34,417 nucleotides of DNA from Bacteroidaceae bacterium (GTDB lineage Bacteria > Bacteroidota > Bacteroidia > Bacteroidales > Bacteroidaceae): positions 1 to 34,417 of the forward strand of contig JALNVG010000003.1 in the NCBI GenBank assembly GCA_023227685.1, read 5' to 3'. The position numbers and the translations under genes are program-made. Shown piece by piece: positions 23,568 to 31,957 of the stretch (position 1 is the stretch's first letter; every line of letters begins with the position of its first letter). The notes under the pieces were generated by a model. The model made no database searches. It saw nothing but the letters and a program-made list of their open reading frames with translations, and had not been told where the DNA came from.

Positions 23568-24875
23568 TTATCTATTGTGACGTAAATCAGTTACCCGTAT
23601 AGCTTTACCTTCACTTTGAGGTAATGTACCTTTTTTTACAAGTTTCACTTTTGGAGTAACAAGTATTTCGTCTTTTAATAAGCGTGCAATATTCTTTTGC
23701 AACTTTTCGAGTTCAATATAATTATCAGTGGATAAGTTATTGATTTCAACTTCAACAATCATATAGTCAACATCTTTCACGGTTTCAAGTGTAATGAGAT
23801 AATTGCTACCTAACTCCGGAAATTGAACAAGAATCTTTTCCACTTGCATTGGGAATATATTTACCCCTTTGATGATGAACATATCATCGGTACGTCCTTT
23901 CAAACGGTCAATACGAATATGAGTACGTCCGCACGGACATTTACCGGGAAGAATGCGTGTTAAGTCGTGTGTCTTGTAACGGATTAGTGGCATCATTTCT
24001 CTGTCAAGCGTAGTTAATACCATTTCGCCGATTTCACCGTCGGGTACAGGCTCGGATGTTTTTGGGTCAACAATTTCTATATAGTAGCAATCTTCCCAAA
24101 GATGCATACCATTCTGTTCTTTACATTCAAAAGCAACACCTGGTCCGTTCATTTCTGTCATTCCAAAGCTGTTGTAAGCTTTGACACCTAACATACGTTC
24201 AATCTTTTTCCTTTGTTCGTCGGTATGGGGTTCGGCACCGATCATTAATCTTTTTAAAGAGGTGTCTGCCGGATTAAGCCCCATTTCCTGCATTACTTCG
24301 GCTAGACGAATAGCGTAACTTGGTATCGCATGTAGGGCTGTTGTATGAAAATCTTGAATGAATTTAATTTGGCGTTTACTGTTTCCTGCGGCAGCAGGTA
24401 CAGTTAGAGCGCCCAGACGTTCGGCACCATATTGAAAGCCAAGTCCGCCGGTGAACATGCCGTAGCCGGAACTATTTTGAAAGACATCTGTTTTTCGTAC
24501 ACCGGTCATGTATAAACAACGTGCTACAAGATTGGCCCACGAATCCAAATCGTGTTGCGAATGTACGATGACAGTTGGGTTACCTGTTGTTCCACTTGAA
24601 GAGTGTATACGCACGCCATCGTTTCTCATATCTCCGGCTACAAGGCCAAAAGGGTAATTACTTCTTAGATTTTCTTTGGTTGTGAACGGAATTTTTTTTA
24701 TATCTTCAAGAGATTTTATCGAATCCGGTGTGATATTATGTTCAGCAAATACTTTTTTATAAAAAGGGGAGTGTGCTGCAATATCAACGGTTCTTTTAAG
24801 ACGGGTGAGTTGTAATTTTTTAAGTTCCTCACGGCTCATCGTCTCTATTTCCTCTTGCCAATATTCTGTATTCAT
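23568..24875 (-). CDS. paaK: Phenylacetate-CoA ligase family protein
   Basis: 435-residue ANL-superfamily adenylating enzyme that joins aryl-acetates (phenylacetate or relatives) to CoA with ATP. Features: WQEEIETMSREELKKLQLTRL at the N-terminus, the ATP-loop HSSSGTTGNPTVI (about 92-104), NSFGMTEMNGPG (about 235-246), and the hinge and C-domain DRLKGRTDDMFIIKGVNIFP typical of PaaK. It is last in a leftward iorA-iorB-paaK set, 16 nt after iorB. As the first two make aryl-acetyl-CoA from aryl-pyruvates, this ligase may activate free aryl-acetates so that the reductase can run backward, or release/recapture them; this is inference. No ring-degrading paaABC genes are present, which argues against aerobic phenylacetate catabolism. 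Confidence 0.93.
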   Translation of the reverse strand: MNTEYWQEEIETMSREELKKLQLTRLKRTVDIAAHSPFYKKVFAEHNITPDSIKSLEDIKKIPFTTKENLRSNYPFGLVAGDMRNDGVRIHSSSGTTGNPTVIVHSQHDLDSWANLVARCLYMTGVRKTDVFQNSSGYGMFTGGLGFQYGAERLGALTVPAAAGNSKRQIKFIQDFHTTALHAIPSYAIRLAEVMQEMGLNPADTSLKRLMIGAEPHTDEQRKKIERMLGVKAYNSFGMTEMNGPGVAFECKEQNGMHLWEDCYYIEIVDPKTSEPVPDGEIGEMVLTTLDREMMPLIRYKTHDLTRILPGKCPCGRTHIRIDRLKGRTDDMFIIKGVNIFPMQVEKILVQFPELGSNYLITLETVKDVDYMIVEVEINNLSTDNYIELEKLQKNIARLLKDEILVTPKVKLVKKGTLPQSEGKAIRVTDLRHNR

Positions 24876-24891
24876 CTTTTGTAAGTTAGAT

Positions 24892-25476
24892 TTATTGTAT
24901 CAGTTTTTCTGCTATACCTTTGCCTGCAGCTAAGGCTTTAAGATTCAATTCAACGATAGCATCACCTTTGCGTTGGAATATATTTTTAATACTTTCTTGG
25001 ATCAACTGATAGTTCATGCCTAAAAAAGGAATTGTTGCTCCAAGCAAAACGATATTTGCCACGCGGGTGGAGCCCACTTCTTTAGCCACATTGTCAACGT
25101 CGAGTACTATCTTGTGGGGCAACTTATCAATAGTGTCCATCAATTTTGTTTGATCTGGATAATTCGGAATATTGATGAGTGGTGTTTCGCTTGTTACCAA
25201 CCAGCCGTCTTTGCTCAGATATGGCAGGTAGCGCAATGCTTCCATGGGTTCAAGTGAGATAATCAGGTCACATTTTCCTATTGAGATCAGATCGGAAGCG
25301 ATAGGTTTGTCGCTTAGACGAAGATTTGACTGCACATCGCCACCGCGTTGGCTCATTCCGTGAACTTCAGCTTGTTTTAAATAAAGTCCTTCTTTGAGGG
25401 CTGCTTTGCCTATAACTGTGGCGATAGATAAAATTCCTTGTCCGCCGACCCCCGATAATATAATATCTTTCTTCAT
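24892..25476 (-). CDS. iorB: Indolepyruvate ferredoxin oxidoreductase, beta subunit
   Basis: 194-residue gamma-type domain subunit of 2-oxoacid:ferredoxin oxidoreductases. With IorA it oxidatively decarboxylates aryl-pyruvates (from Trp, Phe, Tyr) to aryl-acetyl-CoA, or the reverse. The N-terminus DIILSGVGGQGILSIATVIG is the family hallmark, followed by AEVHGMSQRGGDVQSNLR and CDLIISLEPMEALRYL. Length is normal. It starts 2 nt after the iorA stop, so translation is probably coupled, and paaK follows 16 nt later. Confidence 0.94.
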   Translation of the reverse strand: MKKDIILSGVGGQGILSIATVIGKAALKEGLYLKQAEVHGMSQRGGDVQSNLRLSDKPIASDLISIGKCDLIISLEPMEALRYLPYLSKDGWLVTSETPLINIPNYPDQTKLMDTIDKLPHKIVLDVDNVAKEVGSTRVANIVLLGATIPFLGMNYQLIQESIKNIFQRKGDAIVELNLKALAAGKGIAEKLIQ

Positions 25477-25478
25477 GA

Positions 25479-27071
25479 TTATTTTTTCCTGTTTTTACGT
25501 GCCAATGTCTGGATACATTCTCTTCTGGGTATGATGACGGAAACGCCATGATATTGAATTTCTTCACGTAATATCTTCTTCATTTCATCATAATTCTTTT
25601 TCAAAGGAATTACAACACGAATATGTTTCGGATCAACACCGATACCCGTACAAATAGCTTCTATTTTTCCTGTGCCTGCAGAATCCTGTCCGCCGGTCAT
25701 GGCGGTTGTTTCATTGTCGGAAATGATGATTGTTACATCTGCTTTTTCGTTTACACAGTCAAGTAGTCCCGTCATTCCGGAATGAGTGAAAGTGGAGTCG
25801 CCGATGACAGCAACCGATGGATAAAGTCCCCCGTCTGCTGCTCCTTTTGCCATGGTAATAGAAGCTCCCATATCCACACAGGAATTAATGGCAAAGAAGG
25901 GGGCGCCGGCTCCCAAAGTATAACATCCTATATCACCGAATACTTTGTGCGAAGGGTATTCTTTTTTAAGAACTTCTGTCAGCACAGTATACATGTCGCG
26001 GTGACCGCAACCCTGACAAAGAGCCGGTGGTCGCATTTCGACGATGTCAGGCATATCAAAGTTCCTTTTATTTTCTTTGCCTAATGCTTTTGCTACGGAG
26101 TCCGGAGTTAATTCTCCGTCTTGCGGGAATGTGCCGTCAAGTCTGCCTCTGACCTTGATGCCAATACTTAGATATCCTTGTATTTTTTTCTCAACAAAAG
26201 GTTGCCCATCTTCAATAACGAGGATTTCTTTGCATTCGTTGCACAATTTCATTAATTGTTTCTTGGGAAGCGGATATTGTCCGATTTTTAAAACAGGATA
26301 TTCACAACCGTTCGGATTGTTTTCCATTAGATAATTATAGCCTATTCCGCAGGCTATGATTCCGAGCTTTTTATTCGGTCCGTCAATATATCGGTTGTAT
26401 ATGGATTCTTCTGAAGCTTTAATCATAGCCTCTTGTTTGCCTAACAATATTTTATATCGTTTGCGTGCAATGGCCGGTAGAAGAACAAATTGGCGAGGAT
26501 CTTCGCCAAAGGAAACTTCATTTTGCGGCTTTAAGCTTTTGAATTCGACGCCGGAGCGAGAATGAGCCAAACGTGTTACCATGCGCATGATGACAGGTTC
26601 GCCTATTTTTTCTGAAAATTCAAAACCGCCGTATGTCATATCGTAGGCTTCCTGTTGGTTGCCGGGTTCGAAAATAGGTACAAGAGCAAAATCTCCATAG
26701 AAGCGACTATCTTGTTCGTTTTGTGAAGAGTGCATGCTGGGATCATCTGCGGCAACAACTATCAGTCCGCCATTAACTCCGGTAACTGCCGAATTGATAA
26801 AACTGTCTGCGGCTACATTCATGCCCACATGTTTCATGCAAACCAGTGCACGTTTACCAACAAAAGACATGCCCAGAGATGCTTCCATTGCTGTCTTTTC
26901 GTTAGTGCACCAACGATTGTGAATCTTTCGTTCTCCGTTGAGCGGGGAATTTTGAATATACTCTGTAATTTCAGTAGAAGGAGTGCCGGGATAGGCATAA
27001 ACGCCGGAAATTCCCGCATCCAATGCTGCTTGTGCGATTGATTCATCGCCAAGCAAGAGTTGTTTACTCAT
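25479..27071 (-). CDS. iorA: Indolepyruvate ferredoxin oxidoreductase, alpha subunit, lacking ferredoxin domain
   Basis: 530-residue thiamine-diphosphate subunit. The N-terminal pyrimidine-binding domain has GVYAYPGTPSTEITEY (20-35); GKRALVCMKHVGMNVAADSF lies nearby. The C-terminal TPP domain has LCQGCGHRD (about 351-359), GDIGCYTLGAGAPF and the Mg/TPP motif GDSTFTHSGM (424 on) with ISDNETTAMTGGQD. Archaeal IorA proteins known to me continue into a ferredoxin domain with two CxxCxxCxxxC clusters; here the chain ends at RECIQTLARKNRKK with no such motif. Electrons must then leave by another route or an external ferredoxin. First gene of the operon with iorB and paaK. Substrate (indole-, phenyl- or hydroxyphenyl-pyruvate) is not decided by sequence. 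Confidence 0.94.
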   Translation of the reverse strand: MSKQLLLGDESIAQAALDAGISGVYAYPGTPSTEITEYIQNSPLNGERKIHNRWCTNEKTAMEASLGMSFVGKRALVCMKHVGMNVAADSFINSAVTGVNGGLIVVAADDPSMHSSQNEQDSRFYGDFALVPIFEPGNQQEAYDMTYGGFEFSEKIGEPVIMRMVTRLAHSRSGVEFKSLKPQNEVSFGEDPRQFVLLPAIARKRYKILLGKQEAMIKASEESIYNRYIDGPNKKLGIIACGIGYNYLMENNPNGCEYPVLKIGQYPLPKKQLMKLCNECKEILVIEDGQPFVEKKIQGYLSIGIKVRGRLDGTFPQDGELTPDSVAKALGKENKRNFDMPDIVEMRPPALCQGCGHRDMYTVLTEVLKKEYPSHKVFGDIGCYTLGAGAPFFAINSCVDMGASITMAKGAADGGLYPSVAVIGDSTFTHSGMTGLLDCVNEKADVTIIISDNETTAMTGGQDSAGTGKIEAICTGIGVDPKHIRVVIPLKKNYDEMKKILREEIQYHGVSVIIPRRECIQTLARKNRKK

Positions 27072-27119
27072 ATTGTAATATTGTTAATGTTGATCATAGT
27101 TCGAAAACTATTCTTCTCA

Positions 27120-27150
27120 CAAAGATAAAATATTTAGTTCATTTTATCAC
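27120..27150 (-). promoter_or_regulatory. Probable promoter of iorA-iorB-paaK
   Basis: CAAAGATA on the plus strand (27120-27127) is TATCTTTG on the minus strand, an exact -7 box. A weak TGTG lies 20 nt upstream (27151-27148), or TTG at 22 nt. Leader about 40 nt to ATG 27071. Confidence 0.6.
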
Positions 27151-27154
27151 AATA

Positions 27155-28186
27155 TTATTTAAAAATCTTTCTTTTATTCAGCTCTTTCCAATAAAGCCTT
27201 GCATTTTTAATATGTTCGTTGTAATTTGAAGCAAAGGCGTGAGTGCCCGAAAAATCGCCTTTAGCACACATATATATATAGTTGTGCCTTACGTAATGAA
27301 GTACGCTATTGATACCTTTTTGTGAAGGTATGCGAATCGGTCCGGGAGGTAACCCCGTGCGTCGATATGTATTATAAGGTGAATCGATGCTCAGATTTGC
27401 GTTCGAGATGCGTTTTAAAGCAAAATCTTTTAGGGCAAATTTAACTGTCGGGTCAGCCTGTAAAGGTAGATTCTGGTGGAGCCGATTGATGTAAAGTCCC
27501 GCAATCATGGGCTTTTCAGTATTGTTATTTGTCTCTTCGTCAACGATGGATGCAATTGTAGTAACTTCGTTTGGTGTCAATCCGATGGAGTTGGCCAGAT
27601 TTAAACGGTCCTTGTTCCAAAAGTGATGATATTCCTTTTTCATTTTTTCAAACAACTCAGTGGTGCTGATATTCCAATAAACTTGATAAGTGTCGGGAAT
27701 GAATAGGCAGGGTTCTGTTTCGTATGTGAAGCCGAGTTTCATTTGATATGATGAATCGTTCATGAGATGGGCGATATCGGTTGAGTCAATCATTAATTGT
27801 TTGCCAATGCTTGCGGCCAAATTACCCAAGGTTCGCACACTTCCTATCGTGAGGTTCACCGGAGTTTGATGTCCTCTGGATATTCTGCGATAGAGTATAA
27901 AATTGCTGTCATGAGGCCGTATCCGATAACATCCCGTATGAATATTTTTCTTAAAATCCGGTCTGCTGATGAGCCAGTGAAATAACCAGATGGCATTGCC
28001 GCATCCTGTTTCTTTAACTTTATTATATATAGAATCTGCTGTATCATCACGATCTATATAAATATTTGTTGTCTTCTTAGGAAAAAATTGTGGAAATAGC
28101 AGAAGATAACCAACTGTCCCGCTTGTTAAAATACAGGCGAGAAGGATTACCATGATTACATGGTTGTACTTTTTCATTTGTTTCAT
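27155..28186 (-). CDS. mltG: Endolytic transglycosylase MltG (YceG)
   Basis: Inner-membrane lytic transglycosylase that cuts nascent glycan strands and sets their length. 343 residues: one N-terminal transmembrane helix (HVIMVILLACILTSGTVGYLLLF, about 9-31, cited in part), a LysM-like region (about 40-105) and the YceG domain. The catalytic Glu is E218 in ASIVDEET, followed by EKPMIAGLYINRL, LQADPTVKFAL and the closing SPYNTYRRTGLPPGPIRIPS, all family hallmarks. An alternative Met is at codon 4. It is probably a single-gene unit: a good promoter lies about 140 nt upstream and iorA has its own. Confidence 0.94.
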   Translation of the reverse strand: MKQMKKYNHVIMVILLACILTSGTVGYLLLFPQFFPKKTTNIYIDRDDTADSIYNKVKETGCGNAIWLFHWLISRPDFKKNIHTGCYRIRPHDSNFILYRRISRGHQTPVNLTIGSVRTLGNLAASIGKQLMIDSTDIAHLMNDSSYQMKLGFTYETEPCLFIPDTYQVYWNISTTELFEKMKKEYHHFWNKDRLNLANSIGLTPNEVTTIASIVDEETNNNTEKPMIAGLYINRLHQNLPLQADPTVKFALKDFALKRISNANLSIDSPYNTYRRTGLPPGPIRIPSQKGINSVLHYVRHNYIYMCAKGDFSGTHAFASNYNEHIKNARLYWKELNKRKIFK

Positions 28187-28327
28187 AATAATTTCTCGAA
28201 AAAAATTCTGAAAAAATTAAAAGGATTTATTAAATCAAAAAGTCTATATTAAAATTGCAAACATTGAGTGTTGTGCTTATTTTAAAGATATTACGATAGA
28301 AACAAGCATCAGCTAACTATTGCGCTG

Positions 28328-28358
28328 CAAAAGTAGCAAGAATATTACGTATTTCAAG
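28328..28358 (-). promoter_or_regulatory. mltG promoter
   Basis: Minus strand: CTTG (28358-28355), 19-nt spacer, TACTTTTG (28335-28328), an exact -7 box. Predicted leader about 135 nt to ATG 28186, long for this window. Confidence 0.65.
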
Positions 28359-28509
28359 AAAATATTGCAAAAGATTTTATTGGTGAAAGTATAACTTTAT
28401 GTTTTTTTAGCTTGAACTGTAAAGATGATAAAGGCGGGTAATATATAATTAGGTTACAAGCCCAAATTAATGGTGTTTAATCATTAAAATAGTTATGGCT
28501 GAAGCCGAG

Positions 28510-28533
28510 ATTAAGCATCTTTGAAAGCTTAAT
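28510..28533. repeat. Small hairpin flanking the large inverted repeat
   Basis: ATTAAGC (28510-28516), 10-nt loop, GCTTAAT (28527-28533). It abuts the left arm of the 28533-28630 inverted repeat and shares its terminal T. Confidence 0.65.
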
Positions 28534-28630
28534 TACTCTAGCCCGTGTATGGAGGCTATCCGGCCCGCATACGCGGGCTATATAGTTTACGTACGTGGGC
28601 TATATGGTTTCCATACACGGGCCAGAGTAA
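28533..28630. repeat. Large imperfect inverted repeat with internal hairpin and 22-bp direct repeats
   Basis: Left arm TTACTCT-A-GCCCGTGTATGG (28533-28552) is complementary to the right arm CCATACACGGGC-C-AGAGTAA (28611-28630) apart from one A-C pair. Inside, GCCCGC (28563-28568) and GCGGGC (28573-28578) form a second hairpin. TACGCGGGCTATAT (28570), TACGTGGGCTATAT (28592) and TACACGGGC (28614) recur at exactly 22-bp spacing; the left arm is an inverted fourth copy. GC content is far above the surroundings. Origin unknown. Confidence 0.85.
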
Positions 28631-28746
28631 TAGAACTGTAAAAAGACAGTAAATATGTAGGATATAACACTTAATCTAACGATGAAATATGCTATTTGTT
28701 GCTCAATCTCTATGATATATGCACATGTGTAGACTGAAAGATTGGA

Positions 28747-29934
28747 TTATTCCGGTATGGTACAAGATGCTTTTTTGGCTTTTGCAGCGAGTATGCAAAA
28801 GATCAAAGATGTGGTTGTGGTTATCAAAATAAGAATAGCTGTTGAGTGTAACAAGTTACCGATGCCTACGAGTGGGGCACAAATGCCACCAAGGATAAAA
28901 GTCATGGCTCCCAAAGCGGCAGATGCGGTACCTATGTTATCTCGAGCGCTGTCTAGAGCAAGAGCTGTGGATGAGGGTAGGGTTAGTCCCATGAAAGTTA
29001 ACATAAGGAATAAGCTTATTTCAAATTCAAGAAGTGGAACATTCAGCATCAGATTGATAGTGGTTACTACGGCTAATGCAAGTAAACCGATGTTTCCGGT
29101 CAATATACTATTTTTTATTTGATGAAAACGTAAAGAGAGTGCCGATCCTATGCCGATGCCGAAAGCGTTGATTCCGAAACAAATGCTGAAGATCAAAGGA
29201 GAATATCCGTAGTGCTTTTGTATAATGAAAGGTGATGCGGCAATATAAACAAACATGGTTGCCATTGCAAAAGATTGCTGCAAGGTATAAAACGTAAATA
29301 TACGATTTTGTAATACCGGTCCGAAAGTCTTAAATGTTGATAGTATCGTTTTTTTGCTTCGTTTTTCTATCGGTAGTGTTTCATATAACCCGTAGCTCAA
29401 ACAAAGCAATATGCAGCCGATAAATAGCAATACGATAAAGATCACTATCCAATTGGTAAAGCTCATCATTACTCCCCCTACAACCGGAGCAAAGACCGGA
29501 GCGATGCCGTTTATTGCGCCAATCAGTGCCATGAATTTAGCCAAATCCCGTCCTGTATACAAGTCGGTTGAAACAGATTTGGATAACACAACTCCGCCTG
29601 CACCTGCCGCTCCTTGTATCAGCCGGAAGAAAACAAAGGAGTAAATATTCCATGAAAATATACAAGCGATAGTTGAAAAAACAAACAGCCACATGGATAT
29701 GAGTAAAGGTCTTTTTCTGCCGTATTTATCGCTCAAAGGGCCGACCAATATTTGTCCGAAAGCCAGTCCGAACATACTAAAGGATAGACTCATTTGTGCA
29801 AGTGCCGTTGATGTGTTAAAATAACCAGCTAAAGATGGCAAACTAGGTAAATACATATCCGTAACGAAAGGGCCGAAAGCTGAAAGGAAGCCTAATGCTA
29901 TTATGAGATATAGAACGGAATTCTTTTTATTCAT
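28747..29934 (-). CDS. Bcr/CflA-family multidrug efflux MFS transporter
   Basis: 395-residue inner-membrane protein with 12 predicted hydrophobic segments. It has the drug:H+ antiporter (12-TM) signatures: FVTDMYLPSLPSLAGYF in the first helix and loop (as in Bcr/CmlA), motif A GPLSDKYGRKRPLL after the second helix, and FFRLIQGAAGAGGVVLSKSVSTD (cited in part) in the fourth. Family members export bicyclomycin, chloramphenicol or other small molecules; this substrate is unknown. It is a single gene with its own -7 box, so no pathway context helps. Confidence 0.92.
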   Translation of the reverse strand: MNKKNSVLYLIIALGFLSAFGPFVTDMYLPSLPSLAGYFNTSTALAQMSLSFSMFGLAFGQILVGPLSDKYGRKRPLLISMWLFVFSTIACIFSWNIYSFVFFRLIQGAAGAGGVVLSKSVSTDLYTGRDLAKFMALIGAINGIAPVFAPVVGGVMMSFTNWIVIFIVLLFIGCILLCLSYGLYETLPIEKRSKKTILSTFKTFGPVLQNRIFTFYTLQQSFAMATMFVYIAASPFIIQKHYGYSPLIFSICFGINAFGIGIGSALSLRFHQIKNSILTGNIGLLALAVVTTINLMLNVPLLEFEISLFLMLTFMGLTLPSSTALALDSARDNIGTASAALGAMTFILGGICAPLVGIGNLLHSTAILILITTTTSLIFCILAAKAKKASCTIPE

Positions 29935-29949
29935 TAATTATATTTTCTG

Positions 29950-29957
29950 CAAAGGTA
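29950..29957 (-). promoter_or_regulatory. -7 element for the efflux gene
   Basis: CAAAGGTA on the plus strand is TACCTTTG on the minus strand, an exact -7 match 15 nt before ATG 29934. No clear -33 box. Confidence 0.5.
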
Positions 29958-30150
29958 ATAGATCTTTTTTTGAAATAGGATTAATAAATATTGAAGAATG
30001 ATTTACCCGCTTATCAATAAAAAGAGATAAATCTAATATGAGTTTATAATTAGATCAAGAAATGTGGTTATTCGCTTAGTTTTTTAAAAACAACAGTTGG
30101 TTCTTACGCTTTATTTTACATAAAAAGAGTGCATATGGAAATGGTTTTTG

Positions 30151-30158
30151 TATATTTG
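30151..30158 (+). promoter_or_regulatory. -7 element for the macrodomain gene
   Basis: TATATTTG, exact -7 match; -33 is weak (AGTG, 19-nt spacer). The transcript should start near 30164, which excludes an in-frame TTG at 30148 and leaves ATG 30166 (leaderless) or ATG 30181. Confidence 0.6.
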
Positions 30159-30180
30159 TCTTATTATGTATGATGAATCT

Positions 30181-30711
30181 ATGAAAATTAATGAAATAGA
30201 AAAAATAAAGATTATTGTAGGAGATATCACCCGAGTGCATTGTGATGCCATTGTTAACGCAGCCAATAATTCATTATTAGGTGGCGGTGGTGTTGATGGA
30301 GCAATTCATCGTGCAGCAGGGAAACAATTGCTTGAAGAATGTAAAACGATCGGCGGTTGTAATACGGGTGATTGCAAACTGACCAGAGGCTACAATCTAC
30401 CGGCAGATTATGTGATACATACGGTTGGCCCTATTTATCGAGACGGGAAACACGGTGAACCGCAGGCTTTGGCTTCCTGCTATGACAAGGCACTTGCCAT
30501 GGCTGCAAAAATGAATTTAAAATCCATTGCGTTTCCGAGCATCAGTACGGGGGCATACGGTTATCCCATACAAGAAGCCGCAACGATAGCATTGACACAA
30601 ATTGTAAGGTTTATTGAGGAGAATCAGGATGACTATCCGTCTGTCCTGATTGTCTGTTTTTTTGAGCGTGTAAAGACTGTATACGAAGATATATATAAGA
30701 ATTTATTGTAA
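30181..30711 (+). CDS. Macrodomain protein, O-acetyl-ADP-ribose deacetylase-like
   Basis: 176 residues from ATG 30181. A single macrodomain of the YmdB/MacroD type that removes acetyl from O-acetyl-ADP-ribose or ADP-ribose from protein side chains. Key segments are IIVGDITRVHCDAIVNAANN (adenine-binding Asp and the catalytic-region Asn), GGGGVDGAIHRAAG (catalytic-loop Gly-Val-Asp) and the phosphate loop SISTGAYGYP. The N-terminus MKINEIEKIKIIVGDIT fits the family; ATG 30166 would add five residues and give a leaderless mRNA. It is a lone gene between an efflux transporter and the nucleotide-sugar operon; I see no ADP-ribosyltransferase partner nearby, so a toxin-antitoxin role is not suggested. 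Confidence 0.92.
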   Translation: MKINEIEKIKIIVGDITRVHCDAIVNAANNSLLGGGGVDGAIHRAAGKQLLEECKTIGGCNTGDCKLTRGYNLPADYVIHTVGPIYRDGKHGEPQALASCYDKALAMAAKMNLKSIAFPSISTGAYGYPIQEAATIALTQIVRFIEENQDDYPSVLIVCFFERVKTVYEDIYKNLL

Positions 30712-30782
30712 CATTCTCTTAGTAGGAAATCGTATTGATTACTTACCATTGAATCTTATTTATTCTTTTCGTTAATTTTCGC

Positions 30783-30813
30783 TTTGTTTATTCATTAATA
30801 ATATTTATTTTTG
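30783..30813 (+). promoter_or_regulatory. Promoter of the gmd-fcl-rfbA-rfbC operon
   Basis: TTTG (30783-30786), 19-nt spacer, TATTTTTG (30806-30813): exact consensus. Transcription should start near 30820. Confidence 0.82.
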
Positions 30814-30864
30814 TCGTCACAAGAGACAATCTAAATGAGTTTGAAAAATAATAAAAACAATTAT

Positions 30865-31950
30865 ATGAAAAAAAAAGTTGCATTAATTACGGGTATTACC
30901 GGTCAAGACGGCTCGTTTCTGGCAGAGTTATTAATCGATAAAGATTACGAGGTTCACGGTATTATGCGTCGTTCATCTTCTTTTAATACGGGACGCATCG
31001 AGCATTTGTATTTAGATGAATGGGTGCGTGATATGAAAAAGGATCGTCTTATTAATCTCCATTATGGTGATATGACAGATTCAAGTTCGCTGGTTCGTAT
31101 CTTGCAACTTACCCAACCTGACGAAATATATAATCTGGCTGCTCAAAGCCATGTAAAAGTTTCCTTTGATTGCCCTGAATATACAGCAGACACTGTAGGG
31201 GTAGGTACTTTGCGCTTGCTGGAGGCGGTACGTATCTTAGGTATGGAAAAGAAAACGCGCATATATCAGGCATCCACTTCCGAATTGTTTGGAAAGGTAC
31301 AGGAGGTTCCTCAAAAAGAAACTACGCCGTTTTATCCGCGTTCTCCATATTCGGTAGCAAAATTATACGGATACTGGATCATCAAAAATTATCGTGAAAG
31401 TTACGGAATGTATGCCGCTAACGGTATTTTGTTCAATCATGAAAGTGAACGTAGAGGCGAGACTTTCGTTACGCGTAAAATAACGATAGCCGCTTGCCGT
31501 ATCAAACAAGGATACCAGGACAAACTTTATCTGGGCAATCTGAGTGCACGCCGCGATTGGGGTTATGCCAAAGACTACGTGGAATGTATGTGGCGAATCC
31601 TTCAACAGGATAAACCGGATGATTTTGTAATTGCCACAGGTGAGATGCATACGGTTCGCGAATTTACGACAAAGGCTTTCGGCATACTTGATATTCATCT
31701 TCGTTGGGAAGGTGAAGGTGTTGACGAAAAGGGGATTGACGAAGCTACAGGTAAAGTGCTGGTTGAAGTTGATCCCAAGTATTTTCGGCCGGCAGAAGTA
31801 GAACAGTTGATGGGTGACCCTACAAAGGCAAGAACTGTATTGGGCTGGAATTCAAATGCAACTTCTTTTGACGAATTGATTAGAATTATGGTTAAGCATG
31901 ATACTAATTTCGTAAAGAAGATTCATTTGAAAGCACAAATAGATGACTAA
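30865..31950 (+). CDS. gmd: GDP-mannose 4,6-dehydratase
   Basis: Extended SDR enzyme that turns GDP-D-mannose into GDP-4-keto-6-deoxy-D-mannose, first step to GDP-L-fucose. 361 residues from ATG 30865. The NADP-binding motif is GITGQDGSFLAE; RRSSSFNTGRIEHLY, the catalytic Ser-Thr-Ser in QASTSELFGK and the Tyr-x-x-x-Lys in PYSVAKLYGYW are all present, as is NHESERRGETFVTRK. An ATG at 30835 would add a 10-residue Asn/Lys-rich stretch (MSLKNNKNNY) with no family counterpart; both lie downstream of the promoter, so it cannot be excluded. First gene of the operon; its product feeds fcl next door. Confidence 0.95.
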   Translation: MKKKVALITGITGQDGSFLAELLIDKDYEVHGIMRRSSSFNTGRIEHLYLDEWVRDMKKDRLINLHYGDMTDSSSLVRILQLTQPDEIYNLAAQSHVKVSFDCPEYTADTVGVGTLRLLEAVRILGMEKKTRIYQASTSELFGKVQEVPQKETTPFYPRSPYSVAKLYGYWIIKNYRESYGMYAANGILFNHESERRGETFVTRKITIAACRIKQGYQDKLYLGNLSARRDWGYAKDYVECMWRILQQDKPDDFVIATGEMHTVREFTTKAFGILDIHLRWEGEGVDEKGIDEATGKVLVEVDPKYFRPAEVEQLMGDPTKARTVLGWNSNATSFDELIRIMVKHDTNFVKKIHLKAQIDD

Positions 31951-31957
31951 TTGCATG

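Larger units (their letters stand above)
28187..28746. other. Gene-free 560-nt interval between mltG and the efflux gene
   Basis: No ORF with family likeness on either strand. It holds the mltG promoter and leader (28187-28358), an AT-rich stretch with a TTTAAT/ATTAAA palindrome (28476-28488), and the repeat element at 28510-28630 described separately. The remaining 110 nt next to the efflux gene's stop show nothing I can name. Confidence 0.7.

Noticed and set aside
28541..28622. CRISPR-like array from regularly spaced repeats
   Set aside because: The conserved part is 9-14 bp, the gaps are nearly identical to one another rather than unique spacers, one copy is inverted, and there are no cas genes.
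28742..29122. Plus-strand 126-residue frame over the end of the efflux gene
   Set aside because: It is antisense to a well-supported MFS gene and has no protein-family likeness.
30181..30711. Macrodomain as antitoxin of a DarTG-like system
   Set aside because: No DarT-like ADP-ribosyltransferase gene is adjacent, and the protein resembles YmdB-type deacetylases rather than DarG.
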